A DNA stretch of 58,989 nucleotides from Schwartzia sp. (in: firmicutes) (GTDB lineage: Bacteria; Bacillota; Negativicutes; Selenomonadales; Selenomonadaceae), in NCBI GenBank assembly GCA_017480545.1, contig JAFVAI010000004.1, forward strand, positions 1 to 58,989, given 5' to 3'. The notes under the pieces were generated by a model. It did no database searches and was not told the DNA's origin. It saw only the letters and a program-made list of their open reading frames with translations. The position numbers and the translations under genes were made by a program. Below, in pieces: positions 51,110-58,989 of this stretch; positions within the stretch are counted from its first letter, which is position 1; each line of letters starts with the position of its first letter.

Positions 51110-51846
51110 TCTGAAAATCCGCTTCCTTTCTTATATGTGCGTCGTTCTCCCGGCTCCGCGGGCGACCAGACGGGAATCTCCCGCCCCGGCTCGAAAAAAT
51201 CCCCCCCGGGCGCAAACCGAGGATAGCCGACGCTGTGCATCGTGACCAACGCGCCCGTGCCCGTGCGGCGGCAAAACTCCTTCGCGCCCCAGTCCCGCGC
51301 CTCTTCCAGCCGTCCGTCCGCCGGGAAAAACGCCAAGTCAAAGGTCCTGTCGGCAAGGCGCTTCATCTGCTTGAAGAAACCGTTCCGCGCGAAGCCGATG
51401 GCATCCGGCGGGTCGTTTTTCCAGTGCCACCAGTTGAAATCCCCGGCGTGGAAGATGCGCCAACCGTCCAATTCCACAAGGAACGAAGTGCCTTCGTCGG
51501 TGGAGTCGAAGCTTTCGACCCGAAGTCCCTCGCCCTCCCAGCCGTCGTATTTGCCGAGCCAGACGGTCTTGTCCGCCGGAAAACGTCCCGCCTCGGCCAG
51601 CGCCCGGATGTCCTCGCTCAAAAAGAACCCGGAAGCTTTCCCATAACGGGCGATGGCCGGGCTGAAATGGTCGAAATGCGCGTGGGACACGAAAAAATAC
51701 ACGCTCCGTGCCGATGCCAGCACACGCTCAACATCGCCCCGCACGTCGCGGTACGCGTCGAAAACCAAAGCCCAACGGTCCGTCCCGCCCTCGACGACGA
51801 ACCCGCTGTTCAAAAGGTACGTAATCCGCACCGATTCATTCGCCAA
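51106..51846 (-). CDS. MBL-fold metallohydrolase
   Basis: 246 residues. Metallo-beta-lactamase fold with a compact metal motif [10 protein letters not shown], then [16 protein letters not shown] and a late [17 protein letters not shown]. No signal peptide; cytosolic. TTG 51846 is preferred since AGGAGG lies 7 bases upstream; GTG 51873 would precede the ribosome site. It overlaps the YitT stop, so translation is coupled. Resembles the UlaG/YcbL-like hydrolases; substrate unknown. Confidence 0.87.
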   Translation of the reverse strand: MANESVRITYLLNSGFVVEGGTDRWALVFDAYRDVRGDVERVLASARSVYFFVSHAHFDHFSPAIARYGKASGFFLSEDIRALAEAGRFPADKTVWLGKYDGWEGEGLRVESFDSTDEGTSFLVELDGWRIFHAGDFNWWHWKNDPPDAIGFARNGFFKQMKRLADRTFDLAFFPADGRLEEARDWGAKEFCRRTGTGALVTMHSVGYPRFAPGGDFFEPGREIPVWSPAEPGERRTYKKGSGFSE

Positions 51847-52750
51847 TCTTTTCCCTCCTTCTGTCGCGCTCACGGAGCATCTTTTCCACTTTCACGCCGG
51901 GCAACGTGAAGCCGCGCCCCATGACCTCGTTGGCGTCCATCACGATCATGAAAGCCTGCGGGTCGTAATGGTCGGCTATACGCTTGACCCGCGCCACCTG
52001 CGTCAGCGTCACGACGACAAACAGCACCCGCTTTTCCTGATGGGTGAACGCGCCTTCGCCGTCGAGGAACGTGACGCCGCGCCCGACGCCGCGGATAATG
52101 GCCTCGGCGATCTTCTCGGTCTGGTCCGAAATCAGGATGACGACCTTCCGATGGTTGAACCCGGCGATCACCCGGTCCGTCACCGTCGCGCTCATGAACA
52201 TCGAAATCAGGGTGTACATGGCCGGCACCGCGCCGAACAGGAACGCCGAAATCGCCATGATCACGCAGTTGAACCCGAAAATCACGCCGCCCATGTGGAA
52301 CGAGTAATATTTTTTCACAATCGCCGCCACGATGTCAAGCCCGCCGGAACTGCCGTCGTTGCGGAAAATGACGCCGTAGCCGATGCCGTTGAACACGCCG
52401 CCGAAAATCGCCGCCAGCATGGGGTCCGGCACGGGCGCGTAGGCGTTCAGGAAATGCGTGGCGTCCAGACAGACGGAAAACATCACGGTGCCAAACAGCA
52501 CACCGACGAAATAGTCGCGCCCCAGGACGCGGAGCGCGGCAACCAGAAGCGGCACGTTGTAAACGAGCACCTGCGCGCCCACAGGCAGACCGCCCGTAAC
52601 AAAATAGACGATCATGCCGATGCCCGTGAGGCCGCCTGACAGCAGATGATTGGGAAGCAGGAACAGGTTGATGGAGCTGGAACTGATCAAGCACCCCAAT
52701 GTAATTCCGGCCACTTCCATCAGGCGGTGCGAAGATATCACTTTTTCCAC
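51836..52750 (-). CDS. YitT-family membrane protein (DUF161/DUF2179)
   Basis: 304 residues: five or six membrane segments (INLFLLPNHLLSGGLTGIGM; GVIFRNDGSSGGLDIVAAIV) and a C-terminal DUF2179 cytosolic domain (KVVILISDQTEKIAEAIIRG, DPQAFMIVMDANEVMGRGF). Typical Firmicute YitT/YvjA protein of unknown transport role. ATG 52750 overlaps the preceding gene's stop by 13 bases. Confidence 0.92.
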   Translation of the reverse strand: MEKVISSHRLMEVAGITLGCLISSSSINLFLLPNHLLSGGLTGIGMIVYFVTGGLPVGAQVLVYNVPLLVAALRVLGRDYFVGVLFGTVMFSVCLDATHFLNAYAPVPDPMLAAIFGGVFNGIGYGVIFRNDGSSGGLDIVAAIVKKYYSFHMGGVIFGFNCVIMAISAFLFGAVPAMYTLISMFMSATVTDRVIAGFNHRKVVILISDQTEKIAEAIIRGVGRGVTFLDGEGAFTHQEKRVLFVVVTLTQVARVKRIADHYDPQAFMIVMDANEVMGRGFTLPGVKVEKMLRERDRRREKIGE

Positions 52751-53382
52751 GGCGCCGTCGTTCCCTTCTCTTCTCCGTCGCGCCCCTTGAGTGCGCTCAT
52801 GTCAATGTCCTTGCTTTCGAGAAGATACGCATTGAAGTCGGCGTTCTGCCAATCCTCCTCCTCGCCGCCGCCCATGTCGGCCTCCTCCTCGGTCAGCGGC
52901 AGGCTCGTGAGCCGCCACGAGACAAGGATCCACGTCCCCGGCTCGATTTCCAACATCAGCTTTTGTCCCGTTTTTTCCGGGTTCCTGTAAATATTCCAGG
53001 TCAGGCCGCCGACCCGCTCCCGCTCCTTCCGGCCGTATACCGTCGCGATCCTGTGCGGCGTGGCGCCGTAGCGCACACCGTCCCGCGCCGCGTAGTCCCG
53101 GTCCTCGATGACGATATCGACGACCCTGCCCGTCGCGACGGAAATGCCCACGGAAAATTTCTTTTTGAACGTGTAATATTTGACGCGGATGCCGAACACA
53201 CTCTTCTCCGTGTCGAACAGCGGCGCGCCGAAAGCCTTGGCGATTTTGGCCTCATCCGCCGCCTCCCCCAGCGCCACGCCGCGCACGACAAAATCCTCCG
53301 GCAGCACACGCCCCTGTGCGCACACCGAGGCGGAAAAAAGAGAAAACCAAAGAACGACCGCCGAAAATAGAATATTCCGCAT
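52738..53382 (-). CDS. Exported protein of unknown function
   Basis: 214 residues with a signal peptide (NILFSAVVLWFSLFSASVCA). The mature part has two similar beta-rich portions (GIRVKYYTFKKKFSVGISVA; GRVVDIVIEDRDYAARDGVR) and an acidic stretch (TEEEADMGGGEEED). Not recognised; the repeated small-domain look is reminiscent of periplasmic lipoprotein-like folds. ATG 53382 has AAGG 8 bases upstream; ATG 53397 is five codons earlier. Starts an operon with YitT. Confidence 0.75.
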   Translation of the reverse strand: MRNILFSAVVLWFSLFSASVCAQGRVLPEDFVVRGVALGEAADEAKIAKAFGAPLFDTEKSVFGIRVKYYTFKKKFSVGISVATGRVVDIVIEDRDYAARDGVRYGATPHRIATVYGRKERERVGGLTWNIYRNPEKTGQKLMLEIEPGTWILVSWRLTSLPLTEEEADMGGGEEEDWQNADFNAYLLESKDIDMSALKGRDGEEKGTTAPWKK

Positions 53383-53393
53383 ACCTACAACCT

Positions 53394-53690
53394 TCATTCC
53401 TTGATTTTTTCTTGCCTTGTGCAGTCATCCAATCTGTTTTGGCACGGTTCCCGCAAATCCGGCACAGATGCAAGAGCAGTAAGCCACACCGTATGCAGGT
53501 TCATATGCCCGTAAGTGTGCGCAAAGCGGTTTCTCATTCCAATCACAGCGCGCCAAGGAATTTCCCGATGGGCATCGCGAAACTCGTTCGTCAAAGCGTT
53601 GGCAAGTTCACCGGTTTGCAATATGTCCATAGATACCGCATAACGGATAATATGCTGCAAAATCTGCCTGTCATAATCATATAGCTTCAT
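53394..53690 (-). CDS. hepT: HepT-like toxin (DUF86)
   Basis: 98 residues, all-helical HEPN fold. RNRFAHTY (Arg 53, His 58, Tyr 60) is the Rx4HxY motif of HepT toxins, whose Tyr is AMPylated by the cognate MntA antitoxin. YDYDRQILQHIIRYAV is the family's N-terminus. ATG 53690 has GAGG 9 bases upstream and overlaps the reading frame of the mntA 3' part. The toxin gene looks intact although its antitoxin partner is frameshifted. Confidence 0.87.
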   Translation of the reverse strand: MKLYDYDRQILQHIIRYAVSMDILQTGELANALTNEFRDAHREIPWRAVIGMRNRFAHTYGHMNLHTVWLTALASVPDLREPCQNRLDDCTRQEKIKE

Positions 53691-53984
53691 AAAGGACAAC
53701 CTCATCACGCAGAATTTGATTGCGCATAATCTCGTTGATGTCTCCTTCGGGCAAGACTGTCATTAAATCCACCTTTTTTTGAGAACTTGTTCCAAATCGT
53801 CCTGCAATTCAGCTTCATCCAGTAACGTGCGGAGGCTGGAACCTTCCCCTTCGACGCGGATATCCACATCGCTTTTTTCATTGGCGTTGCCCCGTGCGTA
53901 CGCTCCGAAAAGGTACGCCCTATGCACATTGTATTTTTTGCATAACGGAACTATTTTCTCTTTGATCTCCGCAATCGTCAACAT
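53677..53984 (-). pseudogene. mntA: MntA-like nucleotidyltransferase (antitoxin), frameshifted at A7
   Basis: From ATG 53984 (AGAGGAAG upstream) the frame encodes 73 residues: FGAYARGNANEKSDVDIRVE carries the Gx...SDxD minimal nucleotidyltransferase motif, with Ala where Ser is usual. It stops at 53763 just after a run of seven A (53774-53780). A shift of -1 in that run continues as KKKVDLMTVLPEGDINEIM and ends at 53677 with VVLYEAI, the normal MntA C-terminus, overlapping hepT. The third catalytic Asp lies in the shifted part. The result is a mutated antitoxin, a programmed or slippage-dependent frameshift, or a sequencing error. Confidence 0.78.
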
Positions 53985-54009
53985 AATGCTTCCTCTCGCA
54001 CTGCCCGCC

Positions 54010-55236
54010 TCAAAACTCCACGAAATTCCCGTCCCGGAACACAGGGATTTCCCTTCCGTCCTTCGTCCTGCCCGTAATCGACAGGTCGCGGGAGCCGACC
54101 ATGAAATCCTCGTGAAGCAAGGAATCGTTGACGCCGTGGGAAACGAGCGCCAGGCTGTCCATGTCCGCGCCGCCTTTGAGGCAGGTCGGGTACGCTTTGC
54201 CCAGCGCCAGATGGCACGAGGCGTTTTCGTCGAACAGCGTGTTGTAGAACAAAATCCCGCTCTTGGAAATCGGCGAATCGTAGGGAACGAGCGCGACTTC
54301 CCCGAGCCTCGCCGCCCCTTCGTCCGTGGCAAGCAGCGTTTTGAGATGCGCGCGCCCTTCCTTCGCCTCGAAGGAAACGACCTTGCCCGCCTCAAAGCGA
54401 AGCACAATGCCCGTAATCAGATTGCCCTGAAAAACGAGCGGCTTCGTCGCGGCCACCGTGCCGTCCACGCCTTCCCGATGCGGCAGGGTATAAATCTCCT
54501 CCGTCGGCAGGTTCGCGACAAAAACACGCCCGGCCTGTGTTTCCTCCGCGCCGCCCGCCCAGACATGGCCCTCCGGCAGACGAATCGTCAGGTCGGTGCC
54601 GAGGCTGTTCGTGTAATGAAGCGACGCGAAAGACCAGCCGTTCATAAAATCAGACGCGCGGCGCAAAAAGTCCGTGTGCGCTTTCCAGCGCGCCTCCGCG
54701 CCGCCGTCGCCCATGACCCGCACCGTGGAGAAAATGGCCTCCCAGAGTTTCGCTTCCGCGTCTTTTGCGTCGGGAAAAACTTTTTTTGCCCAAGCCTCCG
54801 TCGGAACGGAAATCACGCACCAAGCGTTTTTGTTCGCCATGATGCGCGCGCGGTAGTCGATCAGCGCCTCGCCCGCCGCCTGCTGGGCCGTCGCCAGCCG
54901 CTCCGGCGCGACACCGAGGAACGCTTCCGGATCTTCGGCGTGAATCGAGAGGATGGCCGCGTCGTCCTCCGCGTTGTCCATGTACAGACGACGGCGCCAA
55001 TCGGGATAGCATGACAGCGCTTCCTCGGAAGCCATCTCGAAACGGATGCGCGAAAAACGCTCATCGTTCCATACGATGGTCACGTCCTTCGCGCCCGCCC
55101 GATAGCCTTCCCGCGCCAATCGCCGCGCAAAATCCGCGCACGCAATCGGCGCGTTCACGACCAACGGCTGCCCTTCCCGCAAATTGACGCCCGTCTTCAC
55201 CGCGAGCCGCGCATACTCCGAAAGACGGGCTTCCAT
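54010..55236 (-). CDS. Aminopeptidase, M29 family
   Basis: 408 residues. Thermophilic-type M29 aminopeptidase: VANLPTEEIYTLPHREGVDG with the metal-binding Glu, GGADMDSLALVSHGVNDSLL region, HEDFMVGSRDLSITGRT with the C-terminal metal ligands, and LALGKAYP. ATG 55236 follows GGGGGACGCA; two earlier ATGs overlap the M48 protease stop. Cytosolic, broad-specificity. Probably co-transcribed with the M48 protease. Confidence 0.93.
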   Translation of the reverse strand: MEARLSEYARLAVKTGVNLREGQPLVVNAPIACADFARRLAREGYRAGAKDVTIVWNDERFSRIRFEMASEEALSCYPDWRRRLYMDNAEDDAAILSIHAEDPEAFLGVAPERLATAQQAAGEALIDYRARIMANKNAWCVISVPTEAWAKKVFPDAKDAEAKLWEAIFSTVRVMGDGGAEARWKAHTDFLRRASDFMNGWSFASLHYTNSLGTDLTIRLPEGHVWAGGAEETQAGRVFVANLPTEEIYTLPHREGVDGTVAATKPLVFQGNLITGIVLRFEAGKVVSFEAKEGRAHLKTLLATDEGAARLGEVALVPYDSPISKSGILFYNTLFDENASCHLALGKAYPTCLKGGADMDSLALVSHGVNDSLLHEDFMVGSRDLSITGRTKDGREIPVFRDGNFVEF

Positions 55237-55247
55237 TGCGTCCCCCA

Positions 55248-56297
55248 TCATTTGATCGCGTTCAGCCGGTTCGCCAGATCCGGCGCCGACGGGTCGCCCT
55301 CCACACATTCCATGATCGGCTGATTGCCGAGCATCAATACGGAGCCGTCCGCCCACGCGTTGCCCGAACTGTGGCCGTTGTGATACGCCGTAGCCAAATT
55401 GCCCATGACAAAGTAAGCGCGCTCATGGCTGCTCATGTCATCGGCGGGCGCGGGTGTCACAAAATCCTTGCCGTTCACTTTCACCAGTGCCGCGTCCGCG
55501 TCGATTTTCACCTTGCCGTCGCTGTACTCGGTCAACGATTTCGCGTACGTGTCACGGCGATCCTTGTGGTCCGGGTGGTCGGACAGGAAGCTGGAGCCGC
55601 CGCCCGGGCTCCGCTCCATCACGCGCTGCCAGATGGCCGCGCAGGCGCCGGGGTTGAAATCGGAATGGGTGAGATACTGGAAGGCCAGCTTGTCCGCCTC
55701 GCGCTCCTTTGCGCGCGGCATATGTACCTGTCCCACGAGGCCGGCAATCACGGAGCCGAGCGCCGAGCCGTTCGTCAATACCGCCGCGCCGACCTGCGCC
55801 AAGAGCGCGTCCTTCATGCCGTTCTGCACATGGTTTTTCTGCCCGTGGCCCATCTCGTGCCCGAGCACCACCGCGATTTCATCGTCGTTCGCCACCATGT
55901 CAAACATCCCCGTGTTCACGCTGATGTTGTGCCCCAAGGTGCAAAACGCGTTGAACGACGTATCGTTGTTGATGAAATATTGATACGGCTTTTCCTCAAT
56001 GGACGGGTCGACCCGCGCGATGGACGCGCTGAGGCTCGCCATGATATGGTCGAGGCGCTCGTTCAGATACGGGTCTTCGTTGACGCCATATTCCTGCTGC
56101 ATCTTCTGGAACAGCTCGTCACGCCCTTCGTTGTCATAGTAGGAAAGCTGCTTGTTCATCGCCGCGTATTGAATGCCCGCGCCAATCACCGTGCCCAGCA
56201 GGTCCGCGTGCGCCGTCGGCGCCGGAACGACAGAAAAAGCGATCGAGCCCGCCAAAAACGCCGCCGCCACTTTCTTGCGCAATTTTTTCCACTCCAT
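55248..56297 (-). CDS. M48-family metalloprotease, exported
   Basis: 349 residues: signal peptide (KKVAAAFLAGSIAFSVVPAP, cleavage near HADL), then an M48 peptidase domain with the zinc motif VVLGHEMGHGQKNHV (HExxH) and a downstream READKLAFQYL that supplies the third ligand Glu. YcaL/BepA/LoiP-like envelope quality-control protease. ATG 56297 has AAGGAG 9 bases upstream. Divergent from the AI-2E-family gene. Confidence 0.92.
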   Translation of the reverse strand: MEWKKLRKKVAAAFLAGSIAFSVVPAPTAHADLLGTVIGAGIQYAAMNKQLSYYDNEGRDELFQKMQQEYGVNEDPYLNERLDHIMASLSASIARVDPSIEEKPYQYFINNDTSFNAFCTLGHNISVNTGMFDMVANDDEIAVVLGHEMGHGQKNHVQNGMKDALLAQVGAAVLTNGSALGSVIAGLVGQVHMPRAKEREADKLAFQYLTHSDFNPGACAAIWQRVMERSPGGGSSFLSDHPDHKDRRDTYAKSLTEYSDGKVKIDADAALVKVNGKDFVTPAPADDMSSHERAYFVMGNLATAYHNGHSSGNAWADGSVLMLGNQPIMECVEGDPSAPDLANRLNAIK

Positions 56298-56382
56298 ACC
56301 AAACACTCCTTTGCATAAGATTTCATGAGCAAAATCTGATGATATAGCTATTCGCCGTCGGTCTTAAAAATCCTGCTTCCTC

Positions 56383-56412
56383 TGGACAAATCCCGAATCC
56401 CGCGTCTATAAT
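56383..56412 (+). promoter_or_regulatory. Promoter of the AI-2E-family transporter gene
   Basis: TGGACA (56383-56388), 18-base spacer, TATAAT (56407-56412), 35 bases before the start codon. Confidence 0.6.
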
Positions 56413-56447
56413 AAGGAACGGAATACGAAACGAGGTGTTTTTCCGAT

Positions 56448-57470
56448 ATGTGGGCAACCCGCAAAACTTCTATCCTGCTCGGCCTGAGCTTCGTCGTGCT
56501 GCTTGGCTCCTTCTGGCTTTTGCCGCAGCTCGCTTTCGTTGTTTTCATCGCGCTGCTCCTTCATCTCCTGCTCTGCCCGATGGTCGACTATTTGCATCGG
56601 GCCCGCAAATTTCCGCGCGGCATTGCCGCCGCGATCACGCTGATTCTTTTTCTCGTCGCCGTCACGGTTCTGTTTGCCGTGCTGTCGACGCCGCTGGCGC
56701 GTTCCGCGCAGAAATTCTCGCAGGATCTCCCGACGCTGAACGAAAGCATGCGCGACCTGTTCGCCTCCTATCCGGCCATCGCGCGGGAAGTCGACCAGTT
56801 CTGGAGGGAGCTTGCTTCCGTCGGCGTCGACGCCCTTCGTTCCTCGCTGGAAATGCTGTTCTCGTTTTTCTCGAAAATCTTCGACATCGTCATCATCCTT
56901 TTTTCCGCGTTTTACCTGCTCAAGGACGGCCGCGAAATCGAGGAATGGATTACGCGCCTGTTCCCGAAAAAAGACCACATGCGCATTTTCCGGCTCTTTG
57001 ACCGGATCTTGCTCTCCCTCCATACCTATATTTGTAGCCAAATCGCCATCTGCTTTCTGATGGGCGGCTTGGTATTCCTCTATTTCACCGCCCGCGACAT
57101 TCCCTACGCGGCGGTTTTCGCCGTGCTTTCCGGCATCAGCGAATTCGTTCCCGTCATCGGTCCTACCATCGCCTCGCTGTTCGGCGTGTCCGTCGCCGCC
57201 ACCATCTCGCCGTGGATCGCTGTGCAGACACTGCTCTTCTACCTGCTGATCACGCAGGCCAACCACAATTTCATTTACCCCACCCTTGTCGGGAAAACGC
57301 TGCACCTGCACCCCATCGCCATCCTGCTGGGCCTGGTCCTCGGCGGATCCCTGCTCGACGCGCCGGGCATGTTCCTCGCCGTGCCGCTGATGGTCATCAT
57401 CCGGCTCGTCATCGAGGATATCTACCATGACGCCAAGGAAAAAGAACCCCCTCTTCCGGACCGGCAATGA
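56448..57470 (+). CDS. AI-2E family transporter (PerM/YdiK type)
   Basis: 340 residues with about eight membrane segments in the family pattern: a pair near the N-terminus, a soluble amphipathic stretch (FSQDLPTLNESMRDLFASYP), then a C-terminal block (YAAVFAVLSGISEFVPVIGP, LGLVLGGSLLDAPGMFLAVP) with the conserved FIPxxGP-type motif here FVPVIGP. Substrate of this widespread family is uncertain. ATG 56448 has GAGG upstream. Followed by a terminator. Confidence 0.92.
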   Translation: MWATRKTSILLGLSFVVLLGSFWLLPQLAFVVFIALLLHLLLCPMVDYLHRARKFPRGIAAAITLILFLVAVTVLFAVLSTPLARSAQKFSQDLPTLNESMRDLFASYPAIAREVDQFWRELASVGVDALRSSLEMLFSFFSKIFDIVIILFSAFYLLKDGREIEEWITRLFPKKDHMRIFRLFDRILLSLHTYICSQIAICFLMGGLVFLYFTARDIPYAAVFAVLSGISEFVPVIGPTIASLFGVSVAATISPWIAVQTLLFYLLITQANHNFIYPTLVGKTLHLHPIAILLGLVLGGSLLDAPGMFLAVPLMVIIRLVIEDIYHDAKEKEPPLPDRQ

Positions 57471-57480
57471 ACAAAGACAA

Positions 57481-57525
57481 AGAGCCCCTCGAAACGCAAC
57501 GGGTTTCGAGGGGCTCTTCCTTTGC
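57481..57525 (+). terminator. Terminator of the AI-2E-family gene
   Basis: Perfect 15-base stem AGAGCCCCTCGAAAC / GTTTCGAGGGGCTCT, 7-base loop, then TTCCTTT. 10 bases after the stop codon. Confidence 0.9.
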
Positions 57526-57548
57526 AATACTGCTCACTATTAAAATTT

Positions 57549-57704
57549 AGGGAACCTCTAAAATCTCCAATTTCGTCTGAACCCCTCCGCCCTGCGGGCA
57601 CCTCCCCTTTCAGGGGAGGCAGGAATCCAAAGCCTCCCCTGAAAGGGGAGGTGGCGCGAAGCGCCGGAGGGGTGCCATTGGGAAGGAGATTTTAGAGGTT
57701 CCCT
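57549..57704. repeat. 156-base interrupted palindrome, MITE-like
   Basis: Outer 20-base arms begin AGGGAACCTCTAAAATCTCC and are perfectly complementary at 57685-57704. Inner arms ACCCCTCCG / CGGAGGGGT and a 21-base pair (57599-57620 with 57631-57651) built on CCTCCCCTTTCAGGGGAGG-type sequence, which is itself palindromic. No open frame. It fills the gap between the terminator and the tyrS stop. Looks like a dispersed non-coding repeat; copy number elsewhere cannot be seen. Confidence 0.82.
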
Positions 57705-57709
57705 TAAGA

Positions 57710-58933
57710 TTACACCAAGGTCAGCCGCACATAAGTCTTCTTTCCTTTTCGCACGATGGCGGAGCCGTCCTTGAAATCGCTTTCGCCAAGCGCGCGCTCG
57801 ATATCGGCTACCCGCGCGTCATTCAGCGAAAGGCCGTTTTGCTGGACGAGGCGCTTGCCCTCGCCCTTCGAGGCGACGACGCCTTTCTTCGCCAGCACAT
57901 CGAGCAGCCGCGCTCCCAGCTCCGAACGGGCGACTTCCTCCGTCGGCATCGCGTCGGCATCGCCCGCGCCGCCGAAAAGCGCTTCCGCCGCCGTTTTCGC
58001 CTTTTCCGCCTCGGCCTCGCCGTGCACGAGGCGCGTAACCTCATAGGCAAGCACTTTCTTCGCGTCGTTCATGCGCTCGTCCCGGTGCTCGGTGAGCCGC
58101 CGCACCTCGTCCATCGGCAGGAACGTCAGGCGCGCGAGGCACTTCGCCACGTCGCCGTCGTCGATATTCCGCCAGTACTGGTAAAAATCATAGGGCGAAG
58201 TTTTTTCCGCGTCCAGCCACAGCGCGCCCGAAGCGGTCTTTCCCATTTTCTTGCCGTCGCTCTTCGTCAGGAGCGAAAGCGTCAGGCCGTAAGCGGCGCG
58301 CCCTTCCCGCCGGCGGATCAGTTCCACGCCCGCGATGATGTTCGACCACTGGTCGTCGCCGCCCATCTGGAGCGCGCAGCCGTAGCGCCGGTTCAGCTCC
58401 ATGAAATCATAGGCCTGCATCGTCATATAGTTGAACTCAAGGAACGTAAGCCCCTGTTCCATGCGGTTCTTGTAGCATTCCGCCGCCAGCATCCGATTGA
58501 CGGAGAAGCAGGCGCCCACGTCCCGCAAAAACTCGATGTGGTTGAGCTTCCGCAGCCATTCGCCGTTGTTGACCATCAGCGCCTTGCCGTCCCCAAAATC
58601 GAGGAAGCGCGCCATCTGCTTCTTGAACCGCTCGCAGTTCGCCTCGATCTCGTCGTCGGTCATCACGCGGCGCATATCGGTACGGCCCGAAGGGTCGCCG
58701 ACCGTGCCCGTGCCGCCGCCGACAAGGCAAATCGGGCGGTGCCCGGCGCGCTGGAGCCGCGCCATCGCCATCAGCGCGAGAAAGTGGCCGACATGCAGAC
58801 TGTCCGCCGTCGGGTCAAAACCGATGTAAAACGTAACTTTCTCCTCGGAAAGGAGCTTTTTGACCTCCTCCTCGTTCGTGCATTGCGCGATATACCCGCG
58901 CTCTTCCAGCTCATCCCAAACATTCCCCGGCAT
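57710..58933 (-). CDS. tyrS: Tyrosyl-tRNA synthetase
   Basis: 407 residues, class [21 protein letters not shown] holds the HxGH motif, [16 protein letters not shown] the middle region, and [15 protein letters not shown] a KMSKS variant (KMGKT). A C-terminal S4 RNA-binding domain follows ([20 protein letters not shown]). ATG 58933 has AAGGAG 9 bases upstream. Charges tRNA-Tyr. Only 56 bases of upstream sequence are in the window, so a T-box leader cannot be judged. Confidence 0.97.
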   Translation of the reverse strand: MPGNVWDELEERGYIAQCTNEEEVKKLLSEEKVTFYIGFDPTADSLHVGHFLALMAMARLQRAGHRPICLVGGGTGTVGDPSGRTDMRRVMTDDEIEANCERFKKQMARFLDFGDGKALMVNNGEWLRKLNHIEFLRDVGACFSVNRMLAAECYKNRMEQGLTFLEFNYMTMQAYDFMELNRRYGCALQMGGDDQWSNIIAGVELIRRREGRAAYGLTLSLLTKSDGKKMGKTASGALWLDAEKTSPYDFYQYWRNIDDGDVAKCLARLTFLPMDEVRRLTEHRDERMNDAKKVLAYEVTRLVHGEAEAEKAKTAAEALFGGAGDADAMPTEEVARSELGARLLDVLAKKGVVASKGEGKRLVQQNGLSLNDARVADIERALGESDFKDGSAIVRKGKKTYVRLTLV

Positions 58934-58989
58934 CCAACCGTCTCCTTCGCACAACTATTGTCAAACTTCATTCTTCATTCCTTAGCGCC

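Noticed and set aside
53763-54407. A 214-residue protein covering the mntA start
   Set aside because: Its N-terminal two-thirds is an Arg-rich shadow of the M29 aminopeptidase gene; only the part from ATG 53984 is real.

Overview
The window reads as chromosomal DNA of a diderm Firmicute (Negativicutes, most likely a Selenomonas-like member of the Selenomonadales). It is GC-rich. It encodes an outer-membrane energy system (ExbB/ExbD/TonB) and an LPS-type phosphoethanolamine transferase next to typically Firmicute neighbourhoods: ecfA1-ecfA2-ecfT-truA, greA-lysS, YitT, and a MBL-DUF3006 pair. No rRNA, tRNA or CRISPR array was recognised. An exact 16-bp parS site at 7370-7385 suggests an origin-proximal position.

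Layout. 1-7.3 kb (minus): one iron-uptake operon, exbB-exbD-tonB-FTR1-P19-DUF2318-FtsX permease-FtsX permease (the last cut by the window edge), read from a consensus promoter with a palindromic operator just downstream; tonB is interrupted by an in-frame amber codon. 7.4-11 kb (plus): apbE, feoA, feoB and a 50-residue Cys-rich Feo-associated peptide. 11-14.5 kb (minus): ECF transporter module and truA. 14.7-15.4 kb: a periplasmic L,D-transpeptidase.

15.8-23.9 kb is the accessory part. Six minus-strand genes encode exported LPP20-like and TPR proteins, evidently related to one another. Immediately upstream lies a 1.4-kb cassette with a complete tyrosine recombinase, bounded by two 32-bp inverted sites (30 of 32 identical). 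Between the recombinase start and the right-hand site is a perfect TTGACA-17-TATAAT promoter that now points away from the LPP20/TPR genes into a strong terminator. Inversion of the cassette would point it into those genes, for which I see no other promoter. I propose a self-inverting, Hin-like (but tyrosine-recombinase) on/off switch; this is the most interesting item in the window.

24-32.2 kb (minus): an anaerobic-type cobalamin operon, cbiD-E-T-F-G-H-J-C-A-cobU, without cbiL. 32.4-38.9 kb: a TtcA-like enzyme, a phosphoethanolamine transferase, uracil permease with an RluA-type pseudouridine synthase, and an HGSNAT-like acyltransferase. 38.9-44.7 kb: an unrecognised 502-residue protein, Mrp ATPase, an AraC regulator divergent from a truncated DapF-like protein that lacks the catalytic Cys, a sirtuin and TsaD. 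44.8-48 kb: GerMN lipoprotein, cell-wall amidase, DUF3006, ComEC-like hydrolase. 48-53.4 kb: lysS, greA, a GIY-YIG protein, a lipoprotein cyclophilin, a MBL hydrolase, YitT. 53.4-59 kb: a HepT/MntA toxin-antitoxin pair with a frameshifted mntA, M29 aminopeptidase, M48 protease, AI-2E-family permease, a 156-bp palindromic repeat and tyrS.

Iron import (P19/FTR1 plus Feo) dominates the left end, vitamin B12 synthesis the centre, and housekeeping translation, wall and quality-control genes the right. All family names are from reading the translated sequence; no database search was run.
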